Shown: positions 45,101-54,991 of the stretch, piece by piece
Position numbering within the stretch: the first letter of the stretch is position 1
Layout of the letters: each line of letters begins with the position of its first letter
Source of the DNA: Roseivirga seohaensis
GTDB lineage: Bacteria > Bacteroidota > Bacteroidia > Cytophagales > Cyclobacteriaceae
DNA: 64,000 nt
NCBI RefSeq assembly: GCF_001592945.1
Contig: NZ_LRPB01000005.1
Span: 62,001-126,000, forward strand
Direction of reading: 5' to 3'
Translations under genes and position numbers: made by a program
The notes under the pieces: generated by a model
The model's input: only the letters and a program-made list of their open reading frames with translations
Databases searched by the model: none
What the model was told of the DNA's origin: nothing

Positions 45101-48100
45101 GATATTGATTTTCTAGTTGGATCCTTCACCGGAAGAGTATATCCAATGAGGAATGTAGGCACTTCTACAGCTCCCAATTGGGAGTTTGAAACTGGATGGA
45201 TTCCAACGATCGATTCATTGGATACAAAACCAGGCACTAGCAATGAAGGTGCAAGGCCTGTTTTGGTAGATATAGATAATGATGGAGATCTGGATTTGTT
45301 TGTTGGAAACCAAACGGGGTGGGATGCTAATAAAGCTACCCAACTAGGCGTTAGCGCAGCGGCAATGAATGATGTCGTTTTCTTTCGCAATATTGGAGAT
45401 ATTGGTAATCCTGTGTTTGAGTTTCAGGAAATTGATGGGCTCTTCGCAGATCCAGACAATGGTACTGAGTGGTTCCATACGAACTATGGAAGTTTTGCCT
45501 CGCCAAGCTTCGCTGATCTGGATGGTGATGATGATTTCGATTTGATCGTGATGGGGAATGATACCATTAGCTATGCCGAGAATATTGGTACAAAGGAAGT
45601 TCCTCAGTTCTCAAGGAAATATCGTGAAAACAGCCCTTTCGAAGACTTTAGTCCTGTTGCTAATAGATCAGGAAGTACGCTGTCCGAACCCAGTTTTGCA
45701 GATATAGATAATGATGGTGACCTGGATTTGATTTCCGGTAATACGGACGGTACTTTTCAGGTTATTCTGAATTCTGGTACCGCCAATGCCCCTGAGTTTC
45801 TCAACGTAAATAAAAGCAATGGCTACTTACCGGATGTACTAAAGAATTTCGATGTAGGGCAGCACAGCCTTGGCCGTTTGGCTGATTTGAATGGAGATGG
45901 AGTGCTGGATTTTATTGTGGCTAACCTCGATGGCGATATGGGCTGGTTCTCTGGTGTAAGTAATAGGCCTTCAATGATAAGCGCAGTTAAAACCGATAAC
46001 AATACTATTACAATTACCTATAGTGAGAATGTACAGACCAAAGGTACCAATCCAACCGACTTTGTGGTAACCGACTGCCGTGGCAATACTTTTGAAGTTA
46101 CAGCTCAAGTAGATGGTACTGCTGGTGATACGGACATTGTATTAACAGTAGCCAGCCTAGAGTTTGCGGTGGGAGATTTAACCATTACTTATACCAACAA
46201 TAATGATGAGATTTCCGACTTGAATGATTGGGTTCAAAATACGGATGATACGGGAGTGGTAATTAGTGCCTCAGCCGATGCCGTAGCACCGACCCTAGCC
46301 AGTGCCACTAAGGACAGTGATACTGAAATCACCATCACCTTTAGTGAAAATGTAGATGTTTTAGAGGCTAACCCTACTGACTTTACGGTTAAGGATGGTG
46401 TAGGGAACACCTACGTAGTAAGTGCCATCGATAATGGAACTGTTGGAGATGATGAGGTGACTTTAACGGTAGCGGATTTAAGCGATGCCTTAGGTGATAT
46501 AATCATCACTTATGTCAATAATAACAATGAAGTAGTTGACTTTGCCTGCAATGCGTTAACTACTGATGCCACAGGCGTAACCATTGATTTGGACAATACA
46601 GCGCCAACGCTGGTAAGTGCCACAAAAGATTCTGACAGTCAGATTACTTTAACCTTTAGTGAAAAGGTGCAAATAGATGGTGCCGATGCCAGTAACTTCA
46701 CTGTAGAAGATGCCAATAGCAATGGTTTCTGTATACTTTCCTTAACAGATGGTACGGCAGAAGACAACCAACTGATACTTGGTTTTGATAATTTAAGCAG
46801 TGCGGTAGGAAAAATTACAATTACCTATGATCCTTCCAGCGGAAACATAAGTGACTTTGGAGGTAATAACTTAGCTGCCGATGCTACCGGAGTGGAAATT
46901 CTCCTCGATGTAACAGCCCCAAGCGGGTATTCTGTAAGCCTGGATGATGATCTAATCAATGCAACAGAAGCTACAAATGCCACTTTCACCTTTGCCGGAG
47001 CAGAAGTAGGAGCAACCTACAACTACACTGTAAGCTCAGAAAATGGAGGAACAAATGTGACTGGGTCTGGTACAGTTGCCACTGCAACTGATCAAATCAC
47101 TTTAGCAGACCTCTCAGGTTTGAATGATGGTGAGTTGACCTTATCAGTCAAACTAACCGACCCGGCTAGTAATGAAGGAATTGCTGTAACGGATAACACC
47201 AATATGGATGCTACAGCACCATCAGCACCAACAGTGGGGGCAGTAGGCGATGATAATGGACCTTCCAATTCAGACTTTATCACCAACGATCAAAGTCTGA
47301 TAATTGGCGGGCTGGCGGAAGCCAATAGTAGTGTAGAAGTGTTTATCGATAACACAAGCGTTGGTACAACCACAACAAATGGACAGGGTACTTATCTGTT
47401 AGATTATACAGGTACAGATTTATCTGAAGGGGAATATTCAATTACAGCAAAAGCTACAGATGCCGCAGGGAATACTTCCAGTGCATCAACAGCACAAGAA
47501 GTTGTGATTGATCTGACTGCCCCAACAGTAACGATCACAAGCAATGCCAATGATCCGCAAAGTGGAACCTTTACGGCTACGTTCACATTCTCAGAAGATG
47601 TAACGGACTTTGCACAAGAGGACATATCGGTAGGCAACGGTGTAGCAAGCAACTTTAGCACTGTAAGCGCAAAAATTTACACCGCTACCATTTCGCCATC
47701 AGCCGATGGAGGAGTAACCGTAGATGTATTAGCGAATAAAGCCACAGATATTGCAGGCAATGCGAATACCGCAGCCACCCAACTAAGCGTAACCAATGAC
47801 GAAACGGCACCTGATGCCCCAATTGTAGCAAGCATTTCAACAGATGCAGGAAGCAGTGCCACAGATAATTTAACTAACGATCAAACTTTAGAAATCAACG
47901 GTACTGCCGAGGCCAATACTTCTGTAGAAGTATTTATTGGAGGAAGCAGTATAGGGAATACCACAGCCGATGGATCAGGAGATTGGACTTTCGATCATTC
48001 GGGTTCAACCCTTACTGAGGCTACACATAGCATCACTGCCAAAGCTACAGATGCTGCTGGCAATGAGTCGGCTACTTCAACTGCATTAAACATTACAGTA

Positions 48101-51100
48101 GACATCACTCCTCCGTCAGTTTCTACAGGTACAATTGTGGGTAAAACCTATGGATTGGGAGACAATGTAGATGTTACTTATGTCTTCAATGATATTGTAC
48201 TTGTAGATGAAACCAATGGCACGCCAAGTGTTACTATCGCCATGGGCGGACAGAATAGGGCTGCAGCATATTATAGTGGTTCAGGTACAAACACTTTGGT
48301 GTTCAGATACACAACAGTTGCCGGTGATATTGATGGCAATGGTGTTAGCGTTTCTGCAATAAATACTAACGGAGGAACAATTCAAGATGCAGCAGGAAAT
48401 GATGCTAGCACTTCGATTAGTGTTTCTGGTGCAGCAGATGTAAGAGTCGATACTTCAGCACCATACATGTCAATTACCAGTTCTTCCAATACGGTAAGTG
48501 GAGCCTTTACAGCAACCTTTACTTTCAACGAAGATGTTTCAGGGTTTGATCTAAGCGATATCTCAGTAGGTAATGGTTCGGCAAGTAGTTTCAATACAAC
48601 TAGTGCGAAGATTTATACGGTAACCATTACTCCATTGGCTGATGGGAATGTAACCGTAAATGTTGCTGCCGATAAGGCACAGGATGCGGGTGGTAATGGA
48701 AATACAGCTGCATCAGAACTAAGGGTAGTCAATGATGAAACTGTTCCAGCTGCCCCAATCGTAGCAAGCATTTCAACAGATGCAGGAAGCAGTGCTACGG
48801 ATAATGTAACCAATGACCAAACTTTGGAAATCAGCGGTACGGCCGAGGCCAATGCTTCTGTAGAAGTATTTATTGGTGGAAGCAGTATAGGGAATACCAC
48901 AGCAGATGGCTCAGGCAATTGGACTTATGATCATACTGGATCATCGCTTGCAGAGGCTACACACAGCATCACTGCTAAGGCTACAGATGCTGCTGGCAAT
49001 GAGTCGGCTGAGTCAACAGCCCTAAGTGTAACCGTTGATATCACTGCTCCTGGTGCTCCAGTGGTAACAGGTATTAGCAACGATACAGGTGTCAGCAGTT
49101 CTGATGGCTTGACCAATGATGATGCCATTGAGATTCATGGCACAGCGGAAGCCAATACTACCGTTGAGGTATTTATTGACAACACCAGTGTGGGTACAAC
49201 CAATGCCGATGCTAATGGCGATTGGACTTTAGATCGATCTAGGGATGCCTTGGCAGAAAACACTTACAGCATTACCGCCAAAGCAACAGATTTGGCGGGC
49301 AATGAGTCAGCAGCTTCTTCTGCCTTTAGCTTGCAGATAGACCTTACAGGCCCGGTTTCGGCTCCAAGTGCAGGGGCAGTAGGTAATGATAATGGACCTT
49401 CTAATTCAGATTTCATTACCAACGATCAAACCTTGATTATTGGAGGAAATGCCACGGCCAATAGCAGGGTAGAGGTGTTTATTGATGGAACAAGCATAGG
49501 AATTGCCAACACTAATAATGCAACTACCTGGCTGTTCAACCATGAAGGAACTACCTTATCTGCTGGTACTTATTCAATCACTGCGAAGGAATTGGATGAT
49601 GCTGGAAATCATTCACCTGCTTCTGCCACAAAAACCTTGGTGATTGACCTGGTACAGCCAACCGTAACTATTACAAGCAATGCCAATGACGCTCAAAGAG
49701 GTTCATTTACGGCTACCTTCACTTTCTCAGAAGATGTTACGGGCTTCGATGTAAATGACATTTCTGTAACCAATGGAACAGCGGGTAGCTTTAGCACCAC
49801 TAGCGCAAGTGTTTATACTGCGAAAATCACTCCATCAGCCGATGGTCAGGTAACTGTTGGTGTTGCGGCCAACAAGGCAATGGATACTGCTGGTAATAAC
49901 AATTCTGCGGCCACATCTATCAATGTCACCAATGATGAAACGGCTCCAAGTCTGGTAAGTGCTACAAAGGACAGTGACACTCAGATCACTCTAACCTTCA
50001 GTGAACCAGTAGAACCTGGTGCAAATGGACATCATAATATTACCGTGTACGGTGGAAATAGCAAGTGGGAAAATGCCGTTTCCGTGGAAGATGGAACAGT
50101 TGGAGACAATAAAATTATAGCCAACTTCAATACATTGGATGAGTTCTTGGGCGATTTGGAAATCCTTCACTCAGGTGGAAGTACAATTGCTGATTTAGCC
50201 GGGAACCTTTATCCTTTGGATGGAACAGGTGTGAAGATTGATTTGGATCAGACCGCCCCAACTTTGGTAAGTGCTACTAAGGACAGTGAAACTCAAATCA
50301 TTCTAACCTTCAGCGAGCCAGTAAAAATGCTGGGTACTCACCCAACAGATTTCACCGTGACTGATGACAATAGCACCAATTTCACAGTTCAAACCATAAC
50401 TGATGAAACTGCTGAAGACAACGAGCTGGTACTGACCGTTGCTGACTTGAGCACGGCTCAACTCAACCTGAATATCACTTATGTCAACAACAATAATGTG
50501 GTCACCGATTTTGGCGGGAATAGTTTAGCCTCAGATGCCAATGGAGTCAATATTTCCTTGAATGCTTTACCTACAGCAACAGGTGTAGATTTTACAGGAA
50601 CCTTGACAGTAGGCGAAACCTTGACAGGATCTTATACTTATGGTGATGCTGATAATGATGCCGAAAGTGGTTCCACTTTCATATGGTACAGATCGGACGA
50701 TTCCAATGGCACCAATAAAACAGCCATTACTGGAGCAACAGCTTTAACTTATGATCTAACCAGTGCCGATGTAGATAAGTACATCAGCTTTGAAGTAACA
50801 CCAAATGATGGATTGAATGCAGGAACAGCTGTAGAAAGTAGCTTGCAAGGTGAGGTTAGTAAAATCAGCCAAAGTATCACTTTCAATACTTTGGAAGCCA
50901 AAACCTATGGCGATGCGAATTTTGACCTGATAGCTACGGCTTCTTCTAATCTGGCTGTTACTTATGTTAGTTCGAACACTAGTGTGGCGACTGTTAGCGG
51001 AAATACAGTCACCATTGTTGGTGCTGGTAAAACAACCATTACGGCTTCGCAAGCTGGAGATGCCAGCTATGCGGCCGCTACTGATGCAACCCAAGACCTG

Positions 51101-54100
51101 ACGGTTAATAAGGCAACCATCACAGCCACAGCAGAAGATAAGTCTAAAACTTATGGCGAAGCGAACCCAGCATTCACCATTGTTTACACAGGTTTTGTGA
51201 ATGGCGAGGATAAGTCAGTGATTGCTACCGAGCCAACTGCTTCAACAACAGCAGATGCGACAACAGGTGTAGGAAAATATGATATCGACCTTGCAGGTGG
51301 AACAGCTGATAACTACAGCTTCAACTTAACAAGCGGAACCCTGACTATCGGCAAGGCAACCTTAACTGCCACAGCTGATGACAAGTCTAAAACTTATGGC
51401 GAAGTCAATCCAGCCTTCACCATTGCATACACAGGTTTTGTAAATGGTGAGGATAAGTCAGTGATTACTACCGAACCAACCGTTTCAACAACAGCAGATG
51501 CGACAACCGGTGTAGGAACTTATGACATCGACCTTGCAGGTGGAACAGCTGATAACTACAGCTTCAACTTAACAAGCGGAACCCTGACTATCGGTAAGGC
51601 TACACTAACTGCCACGGCAGAAGACAAGTCTAAAACCTATGGCGAAGACAATCCAGCTTTCACCATTGCTTACACAGGCTTTGTGAATGGAGACGATAAG
51701 TCAGTGATTACTACCGAACCAAGCGCTTCAACAACCGCAGATGCTACAACAGGAGTAGGAACTTATGATATCGACCTTGCTGGTGGAACAGCTGTTAATT
51801 ACAGCTTCAACTTAACGAGCGGAACCCTGACCATCAGCAAGGCAACTATCACAGCTACGGCAGAAGACAAGTCTAAAACTTATGGTGATGCTAATCCAGC
51901 CTTCACCATTGTTTACACAGATTTTGTAAATGGCGAGGATAAGTCAGTGATTACTACCGAACCAACGGCTTCAACAGTGGTAGATGCTACCACAGGAGTA
52001 GGTATTTACGATATTGACCTGACAGGAGGGGTTGCTGATAACTACAGCTTCATCCTGGCCAGTGGAACACTTACTATCAACAAAGCAGTACTAACAGTAA
52101 CTGCTGATGATAAGTCGAAGACCTATGGAGAAGCCAATCCTGAATTCACAATTAGTTATACAGGTTTTGTGAACGGAGATAAGGAAAGTGATATCACAGT
52201 GCCAGTTGCCAGTACAACTGCAGATGAGACAAGTGATGCAGGTACTTATGATATCACGCTGTCTGGTGGATCGGCCAATAATTATTCACTAATAACGAAT
52301 AACAGTACCCTGACTATTGAAAAAGCTACGCTAACCGCCACTGCGGAAGACAAACAAAGAGCAGTGGGGCAGGCCAATCCAGCGTTTACCATCAGTTATT
52401 CAGGCTTTGTAAATGGTGATGATAGGTCGGTGATCGATTCAGAGCCAACAGCTTCGACAACGGCAGATGAGACCACAGTGGCTGGAACAGCACCTATTAC
52501 CTTGAGCGGGGGCAGCGACAATAACTACAGTTTCAACCTGGTAGCTGGAACATTGACCATTGTGGATGCATCATTTGTTACCTCTGTTTCTGTTCCAAAT
52601 GACGGTACTTACGCCATTGGCGATGAGATGAGCTTTACTGTAAACTTTGCTCTGCCTGTTACCATTACAGGTGCACCTAGTTTGCCATTGACCATTGGTT
52701 CCAGTACTAGGGCTGCGAGCCTGAAAGGCTCTGTAATCGCTGCTACAACAGCTACCTTCAGCTATACTGTGGAAGAAGATGACCTAGATTCTGATGGTTT
52801 GGTATTGGTAAGCTCAATCGAACTGAGAGGAGGAAGTATTCGAGATGAATTTGGCACTGATGCCATACTTGCCCTAAATAATGTGGCTAGTACAGCGGGT
52901 GTTTTGGTAGATGGAGTAGCACCAGCAGTAACGCTGACCACCGCTGTAGGGACATTGACGAATACCAAATTTGAAGTGAATATTAGCTTTGATGAAGTGG
53001 TAACAGGTTTTGCTTTAAGTGATATTCAAGTAACAAATGGTACAGCCAGTAATTTGGTAGAAGTTGTTGTAGGCAAACAATGGAAAGTAGAAATTACTCC
53101 AGGAAAAGACGGTACAGTGACGGTGGGTCTTCCAGCCAATAAAGTCACTGATACCCCTGGGAATTCCAACAAAGCGGGCAATACAATTAGTAGCACCTTT
53201 GATGGTACTGCGCCAAGGGTAACTTCAATCACAAGAAAAACCTCTAATCCAATCTTAAAAGCCAGTGTAGGCTTTAGAGCAATCTTCTCAGAAGATGTAA
53301 CAGGCGTAGATTTGACAGACTTTGAAGTGATTTTGACAGGCACAGCAACAGGTACCCTGAATTCTGTGACCCAAGTAGATGCCAAAACCTATGACATAAC
53401 CGTAATCGGCATATCAGGCCAAGGCAGCATAGGCCTAAACCTAAAAGACGATGGCAGTATTTTAGATGCAGCCAATAACCCATTGTCAGGCTCACTAACA
53501 GGCGAAGTATATGTGACCAATCTGTCACCAACCGACATAACGATAAGCTCATCCAACATTGCAGAGAACAATCAGGTGGGAGCGGTGATAGGAAGTTTCA
53601 CTACAATAGATGCTGATCAATCTATTGGACACACTTATAGTTTGGTAACGGGAACAGGAAGTACAGACAATGTGCAGTTTGTTATTGAGGGCACAAGTCT
53701 TAAAGCAGCCTCTGTTTTTGATTTCGAAACTAAGACGAGTTACAGCATTCGGGTGAAAACCGATGACGGTAGAGGAGGAGCTTTCGAGAAAGCGTTTACC
53801 ATAACAGTCACTAATGTGGCAGAACCTGAACTTCGAGTTACCACAAATATCGATATTCCTGTAACGGCTTTAGGACTAACAAGCAACTTCGATATTACAA
53901 TCCACAATGAAGGAGAAGCAGCATTGACTGTCAACAGTGTACTGTTCCCCGAAGGATTCATTGGAGCAGTTACAGGGATTATGGTAAACCCAGGAGAAAG
54001 CAGAACCATCGCCTTCGGTTTTAAACCAACGGAAGTGAAAGTTTATTCGGGAACTATTGAGTTCATTACTAATGCTGGTAACGTTTCTGTGGATGTATCT

Positions 54101-54391
54101 GGTGAAGGTGCTATAATCACGGGGGTAGATGACGGAGCGATCAACCCTGAAACCATCAGTATATTCCCTAACCCAGCAAGCAGAATACTAAACATTGATT
54201 TGTCAGAAGTAGGAGGTAAAAAGCTAGATATTGATATCGCAAATGCTTCAGGTACCCCATTGTTCAGTAGAAAATCCTTCACAGAGAAGATCCTTCAACT
54301 GGATGTTTCGGGCTACGCCAGCGGTATTTATATTATTCAAATTACTGATGGAAAATCTGTGGTAAGGAAAAAAGTAATGATCAAAAAATAA
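42134..54391 (+). CDS. Giant multidomain secreted adhesin with T9SS sorting domain
   Basis: A 4085-residue surface protein. It has a signal peptide (ending STGFAQ) and an N-terminal region of unknown fold with duplicated 'WYRSD-SGTNKT-ISGAT' units near residues 200-290, 570-660 and 2810-2900. VCBS/FG-GAP repeats with calcium-type DLDGDGDIDF motifs cover about 975-1275. Repeated Ig-like units (SATKDSDTQITLTFSE and NDQTLEINGTAEANTSVEVF types) run from about 1275 to 2800. A tandem of six MBG domains spans 2993-3477. A cadherin-like domain (SSNIAENNQVGAVIG) lies near 3800-3900, then an ASH-like segment. The C-terminal T9SS type A sorting domain (SIFPNPASRILNIDLS to KKVMIKK) covers about 4005-4085. 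It is probably a surface-exposed adhesin, composed mostly of Thr, Ser, Asp, Gly and Val. Confidence 0.93.
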   Translation: MRVMLTKVIEPLLKRSVSLVALFLIFFLQSTGFAQIKFTIYGESASATMLTVVGSGSATTNGKGASWTTSNGYNQIFGNASFNYTNSSINFKTFNLSGDLTLSDGVTPVIFSAIVIDDDTGSDYDDIAFDVSSIKSMAANTSYSLSGSSTFTLSGATFGDLTTGTYAGTFDGLQGGFDNFSTSDIVIEIIEGSPSALPVASNVTFSGTMSIGEELTGAYTYSHDDDNQESGSTFKWYRSDNVSGTNKTTISGATALTYTLTEDDVDKYISFEVTPSDGTDVGSAVQSTLKGPVLGPFVVTSIERQDPTDATVSAQSVTFRVTFDDNATNVTTDDFLLNSTVDGEIASITKVDAKTYDVVVNNLTNADGSLSLQIKGVDGASGSNDIKRTIVDTGAKTITQTNTNDYLDQAKLGQTFTATTDNYLTAYTIYPKSGNYSFSGTADLKVYSGNELAGGASLIESQTISLTSSTDAGGQTFMLETPAQLTQGEVYSIVMNNFTGSGSHALESSTSGNYAGGRVIFTGTSTSTHTDFDLKIDIYEGTVTAGDALRATAPQTSESYTLEAINVAPTASNVTFSGTLEVNEVLTGAYDYADAENDAQSGTTFQWYRSDDASGTNKTAINGATSKTYTLTLAEATKYISFEVTPNDGNSAGAAVESSLQGPLPSYPPGVLSITRQAPSTETTGSTTVVFRVTFSDEVTNVDVTDFVLNSTVNGTVSSVSLVSAGVYDVTISGLDNAVGTISLGIKGVDGESGSNDIATFTANENLETDYNGSGDYLNQSFIGQTFTAATSNRLSKITIYPESGNHSFSGTATLSIYDGDQTQSGTLITSQTVNITNSTDAGGQSFAIPTLPQLTQGNTYSFLFSGFSGSGSHAIVASTNAGFANGHVIFTGMNSTSHLTDLDLAFQVYESVVTTVEDLSNTAPVTSESYTKEEYVRPPFGEWPASFVLEGGSGAFNGANHNGLNVAIPDGSDARLPGFAPGDLDGDGDIDFLVGSFTGRVYPMRNVGTSTAPNWEFETGWIPTIDSLDTKPGTSNEGARPVLVDIDNDGDLDLFVGNQTGWDANKATQLGVSAAAMNDVVFFRNIGDIGNPVFEFQEIDGLFADPDNGTEWFHTNYGSFASPSFADLDGDDDFDLIVMGNDTISYAENIGTKEVPQFSRKYRENSPFEDFSPVANRSGSTLSEPSFADIDNDGDLDLISGNTDGTFQVILNSGTANAPEFLNVNKSNGYLPDVLKNFDVGQHSLGRLADLNGDGVLDFIVANLDGDMGWFSGVSNRPSMISAVKTDNNTITITYSENVQTKGTNPTDFVVTDCRGNTFEVTAQVDGTAGDTDIVLTVASLEFAVGDLTITYTNNNDEISDLNDWVQNTDDTGVVISASADAVAPTLASATKDSDTEITITFSENVDVLEANPTDFTVKDGVGNTYVVSAIDNGTVGDDEVTLTVADLSDALGDIIITYVNNNNEVVDFACNALTTDATGVTIDLDNTAPTLVSATKDSDSQITLTFSEKVQIDGADASNFTVEDANSNGFCILSLTDGTAEDNQLILGFDNLSSAVGKITITYDPSSGNISDFGGNNLAADATGVEILLDVTAPSGYSVSLDDDLINATEATNATFTFAGAEVGATYNYTVSSENGGTNVTGSGTVATATDQITLADLSGLNDGELTLSVKLTDPASNEGIAVTDNTNMDATAPSAPTVGAVGDDNGPSNSDFITNDQSLIIGGLAEANSSVEVFIDNTSVGTTTTNGQGTYLLDYTGTDLSEGEYSITAKATDAAGNTSSASTAQEVVIDLTAPTVTITSNANDPQSGTFTATFTFSEDVTDFAQEDISVGNGVASNFSTVSAKIYTATISPSADGGVTVDVLANKATDIAGNANTAATQLSVTNDETAPDAPIVASISTDAGSSATDNLTNDQTLEINGTAEANTSVEVFIGGSSIGNTTADGSGDWTFDHSGSTLTEATHSITAKATDAAGNESATSTALNITVDITPPSVSTGTIVGKTYGLGDNVDVTYVFNDIVLVDETNGTPSVTIAMGGQNRAAAYYSGSGTNTLVFRYTTVAGDIDGNGVSVSAINTNGGTIQDAAGNDASTSISVSGAADVRVDTSAPYMSITSSSNTVSGAFTATFTFNEDVSGFDLSDISVGNGSASSFNTTSAKIYTVTITPLADGNVTVNVAADKAQDAGGNGNTAASELRVVNDETVPAAPIVASISTDAGSSATDNVTNDQTLEISGTAEANASVEVFIGGSSIGNTTADGSGNWTYDHTGSSLAEATHSITAKATDAAGNESAESTALSVTVDITAPGAPVVTGISNDTGVSSSDGLTNDDAIEIHGTAEANTTVEVFIDNTSVGTTNADANGDWTLDRSRDALAENTYSITAKATDLAGNESAASSAFSLQIDLTGPVSAPSAGAVGNDNGPSNSDFITNDQTLIIGGNATANSRVEVFIDGTSIGIANTNNATTWLFNHEGTTLSAGTYSITAKELDDAGNHSPASATKTLVIDLVQPTVTITSNANDAQRGSFTATFTFSEDVTGFDVNDISVTNGTAGSFSTTSASVYTAKITPSADGQVTVGVAANKAMDTAGNNNSAATSINVTNDETAPSLVSATKDSDTQITLTFSEPVEPGANGHHNITVYGGNSKWENAVSVEDGTVGDNKIIANFNTLDEFLGDLEILHSGGSTIADLAGNLYPLDGTGVKIDLDQTAPTLVSATKDSETQIILTFSEPVKMLGTHPTDFTVTDDNSTNFTVQTITDETAEDNELVLTVADLSTAQLNLNITYVNNNNVVTDFGGNSLASDANGVNISLNALPTATGVDFTGTLTVGETLTGSYTYGDADNDAESGSTFIWYRSDDSNGTNKTAITGATALTYDLTSADVDKYISFEVTPNDGLNAGTAVESSLQGEVSKISQSITFNTLEAKTYGDANFDLIATASSNLAVTYVSSNTSVATVSGNTVTIVGAGKTTITASQAGDASYAAATDATQDLTVNKATITATAEDKSKTYGEANPAFTIVYTGFVNGEDKSVIATEPTASTTADATTGVGKYDIDLAGGTADNYSFNLTSGTLTIGKATLTATADDKSKTYGEVNPAFTIAYTGFVNGEDKSVITTEPTVSTTADATTGVGTYDIDLAGGTADNYSFNLTSGTLTIGKATLTATAEDKSKTYGEDNPAFTIAYTGFVNGDDKSVITTEPSASTTADATTGVGTYDIDLAGGTAVNYSFNLTSGTLTISKATITATAEDKSKTYGDANPAFTIVYTDFVNGEDKSVITTEPTASTVVDATTGVGIYDIDLTGGVADNYSFILASGTLTINKAVLTVTADDKSKTYGEANPEFTISYTGFVNGDKESDITVPVASTTADETSDAGTYDITLSGGSANNYSLITNNSTLTIEKATLTATAEDKQRAVGQANPAFTISYSGFVNGDDRSVIDSEPTASTTADETTVAGTAPITLSGGSDNNYSFNLVAGTLTIVDASFVTSVSVPNDGTYAIGDEMSFTVNFALPVTITGAPSLPLTIGSSTRAASLKGSVIAATTATFSYTVEEDDLDSDGLVLVSSIELRGGSIRDEFGTDAILALNNVASTAGVLVDGVAPAVTLTTAVGTLTNTKFEVNISFDEVVTGFALSDIQVTNGTASNLVEVVVGKQWKVEITPGKDGTVTVGLPANKVTDTPGNSNKAGNTISSTFDGTAPRVTSITRKTSNPILKASVGFRAIFSEDVTGVDLTDFEVILTGTATGTLNSVTQVDAKTYDITVIGISGQGSIGLNLKDDGSILDAANNPLSGSLTGEVYVTNLSPTDITISSSNIAENNQVGAVIGSFTTIDADQSIGHTYSLVTGTGSTDNVQFVIEGTSLKAASVFDFETKTSYSIRVKTDDGRGGAFEKAFTITVTNVAEPELRVTTNIDIPVTALGLTSNFDITIHNEGEAALTVNSVLFPEGFIGAVTGIMVNPGESRTIAFGFKPTEVKVYSGTIEFITNAGNVSVDVSGEGAIITGVDDGAINPETISIFPNPASRILNIDLSEVGGKKLDIDIANASGTPLFSRKSFTEKILQLDVSGYASGIYIIQITDGKSVVRKKVMIKK
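47813..49014 (+). repeat. Near-identical Ig-like segment duplicated at a 936-base offset
   Basis: Bases 47813-48078 and 48749-49014 align almost base for base (936 apart, 312 codons), including GGAAGCAGTATAGGGAATAC and ATGCTGCTGGCAATGAGTCG in both copies. They encode the unit ending TAKATDAAGNES. This indicates recent duplication or gene conversion within the adhesin. Confidence 0.85.
51110..52564 (+). repeat. Six tandem MBG-type repeats inside the adhesin
   Basis: Six units of 81, 81, 81, 81, 80 and 81 codons, each beginning KAT/KAV and containing a KSKTYGE-NP-FTI-YTGFVNG segment and ending SGTLTI. The first three are nearly identical in DNA; units five and six have diverged. The close identity makes the array prone to gain or loss of units by recombination. 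Confidence 0.92.
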
Positions 54392-54398
54392 GACAACT

Positions 54399-54830
54399 AT
54401 GAAAATCAATAGAACCAAAACCATAAGTGCTTTAGTACTACTTGTAATGATCATTATAGGTTGTAGCTCAGATGACCCAAACGGACCAACAAACAAAGAG
54501 CTCGCCTTTGAAAAACTTGCAGGGAATTGGACATTCGGTATATCTGGAAAAATCATGTTAGATGATCAAGATGTGAGTTTGAATTACCCAGGCTTTACAC
54601 TGTCATTTACCGATGGGGGCTATACCACCACCAATGGAGGTGACCTTTTTCGTGCCACGGGTACTTGGACATGGGCTAATGAAGCAGCAGGTAGTATTAA
54701 TTTAGACACAGGAGAGGAGGTTACAATTCTAGAACTGAGCCTGACAAACTTTAAGTTCAGTTTTACCCATACAGGCGGAGGAGTAGCAGCCGGAACTTCA
54801 GGAAATTACACCGTGAGTTTAGAGAAATAA
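54399..54830 (+). CDS. Small lipoprotein following the adhesin
   Basis: A 143-residue lipoprotein. The signal ALVLLVMIIIGCSS places the lipidated Cys at about residue 22, followed by an Asp/Asn/Pro-rich tether (SDDPNGPTNKE). The body (KLAGNWTF, FTLSFTDGGYTTTNGG, ATGTWTW, SGNYTVSLEK) looks like a single lipocalin-like or DUF5004-type beta-barrel. It starts 7 bases after the adhesin stop codon, so the two are cotranscribed. It could help anchor or export the adhesin, but no evidence shows this. Confidence 0.78.
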   Translation: MKINRTKTISALVLLVMIIIGCSSDDPNGPTNKELAFEKLAGNWTFGISGKIMLDDQDVSLNYPGFTLSFTDGGYTTTNGGDLFRATGTWTWANEAAGSINLDTGEEVTILELSLTNFKFSFTHTGGGVAAGTSGNYTVSLEK

Positions 54831-54991
54831 GAGAAAATTCAATTTAGTAACACTTACTATTTTGTGTTGAGGGGGATTTGAAAACTTTTGTTTTCAAATT
54901 TTATAAGGAGCCTATGGAGATAGGCTCTTTGTAATTAAAATATCTCAAGAAAAACCTTTCTCCTTTAATGCTTCAACCCCATATTTGTAGC

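Noticed and set aside
51110-52564. Possible CRISPR-like array
   Set aside because: The repeats are 240-243 bases, in frame and protein-coding; no short repeats with unique spacers.
46000-53600. Many antisense reading frames across the adhesin
   Set aside because: They arise from repeated Ig-like coding sequence of biased composition and are shadows.
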